Shown here one piece after another: positions 46,149 to 46,578 of a stretch of 46,578 nucleotides of DNA. The notes below the pieces were generated by a model. It was not told the origin of the DNA. It was given only the letters and a program-made list of their open reading frames with translations, and did no database searches. The stretch is from Thalassolituus marinus (GTDB taxonomy: Bacteria > Pseudomonadota > Gammaproteobacteria > Pseudomonadales > Oceanobacteraceae): positions 1-46,578 of the forward strand of contig NZ_JAEDAH010000083.1 of the NCBI RefSeq assembly GCF_020320395.1, read 5' to 3'. A program made the translations under genes and the position numbers. Each line of letters begins with the position of its first letter. The stretch's first letter is position 1.

Positions 46149-46578
46149 TAAAAAGCCCGCTGACGCCACTGCTGTCCCACACATTTTTATTTGAACTTTT
46201 GTGGGATACTCCAGGCCCCTTGTCCTCATAGAGGGGCCTTCCGAAACGTCGGACCGCCCCTCTCGCCGGACGGGCGTGACTCCTGACCGCCATGGATGGC
46301 GGAAATGCAGGTTTTGCAGGAGCAAAAACCGGCCCGCTTCGCGCTGTCCTGGCTCGCTTACCCTTGAAACCTTGATATTTCCTGACCTCACGCCCCATCG
46401 GCCATCCATGGCCGGGGCCGCTTGCCCGAGTCCCTTCGGGCAGATCGGAAATATCTACGCTTTCTGCGGCGAGCCCAGAGGCGCTGTGTTAGTCAACCTC
46501 ACAGCCTTATTTCAAACGTCACGCAGAATCTGAACTTCATGTCTCTGACTGAAATTCAGAGTAGGCGTTGTACTAAAA
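46149..46578. other. Gene-free, palindrome-rich end of window
   Basis: 430 bp with no convincing gene. It holds: a TCCCACA/TGTGGGA stem (46174-46207) with a long A+T loop; an 8-bp stem AGGCCCCT/AGGGGCCT near 46213-46238; palindrome-like CGCCATGGATGGCG (46289-46302); a GGTTTTGC/GCAAAAACC hairpin (46311-46330); GGCCATCCATGGCC near 46400; and GCCCGA/TCGGGC near 46424-46441. It looks like a cluster of REP-type repeats rather than coding DNA. Confidence 0.65.
46158..46181 (-). repeat. Dispersed repeat, copy B (inverted copy at 68-93)
   Basis: Minus-strand copy of the core TGTGGGACAGCAGTGGCG followed by TCAGCG; copy A at the left end carries CA between the two parts. Both lie close to a gene end. 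Confidence 0.7.

Noticed and set aside
46065-46533. Frames on both strands at the right end (46065-46409 minus, 46201-46533 plus)
   Set aside because: They run through palindromic repeats, have no ribosome site and no recognisable domain.
1-46578. A CRISPR array, prophage, tRNA or integron platform
   Set aside because: No regularly spaced repeats, integrase, phage structural gene or tRNA cloverleaf could be supported anywhere in the window.

Overview
The window reads as chromosomal DNA of a gammaproteobacterium, most likely a marine Oceanospirillales-type organism related to pseudomonads. This rests on two things. One is the housekeeping order ndk-rlmN-pilW-ispG-hisS-yfgM-bamB-der next to iscR/iscS, cysE, trmJ and divergent suhB, which is the order known from Pseudomonas. 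The other is the set of protein families (PlsB, SlyX, Der, BamB, DUF3299/DUF1826 zinc genes). I saw no tRNA, rRNA, CRISPR array, phage block or intact transposase.

Region 1 (1-1801) holds an NYN-domain nuclease-like protein, a CspA-type cold-shock protein with a long leader, and a PAP2 phosphatase. Region 2 (1926-10009) is a zinc-acquisition cluster: a COG0523 GTPase (ZigA type) with DUF1826, a divergent DUF3299 protein, a His/Glu-rich lipoprotein (possibly AztD-like), a ZnuD-type TonB receptor, and a LolD/MacB-type ABC ATPase with an FtsX-like permease carrying a His-rich loop. Three sites match the gammaproteobacterial Zur consensus, one before zigA and two in the DUF3299/lipoprotein divergent promoter. 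Together they would form an outer membrane-to-periplasm zinc scavenging system.

Region 3 (10115-23789) is metabolic and accessory: an alkylsulfatase-like lipoprotein; an operon of class II aldolase, alpha/beta hydrolase and AraC regulator; a LysR/DUF454 pair divergent from a YnfM-like exporter; a large DUF2341+PA14 surface protein; and a GlxA-type regulator divergent from an acyl-CoA dehydrogenase and an enoyl-CoA hydratase-like gene. Region 4 (24249-28924) has two chemoreceptors flanking an ATP-grasp protein; one receptor carries a zinc-binding CZB-like His/Cys pattern in its periplasmic part. A 262-bp MITE with CTAG duplications follows (28991-29252).

Region 5 (29448-42410) is the housekeeping block, with three deviations from the usual order. 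The genes iscU to iscX are absent between iscS and ndk, and IscS lacks its IscU-contacting tail. rodZ is absent between pilW and ispG. SuhB has lost nearly all metal-binding active-site residues while keeping its fold and locus. Region 6 (42487-46578) has a 32-residue small protein with a strong ribosome binding site, a membrane-anchored cold-shock-domain protein, slyX, plsB and a palindrome-rich gene-free end. A 24-nt sequence next to the left end recurs inverted just after plsB.

The most interesting items are the predicted SuhB pseudoenzyme, the reduced iscRS locus with a matching IscS truncation, and the Zur-type zinc cluster with its unusual mix of parts.
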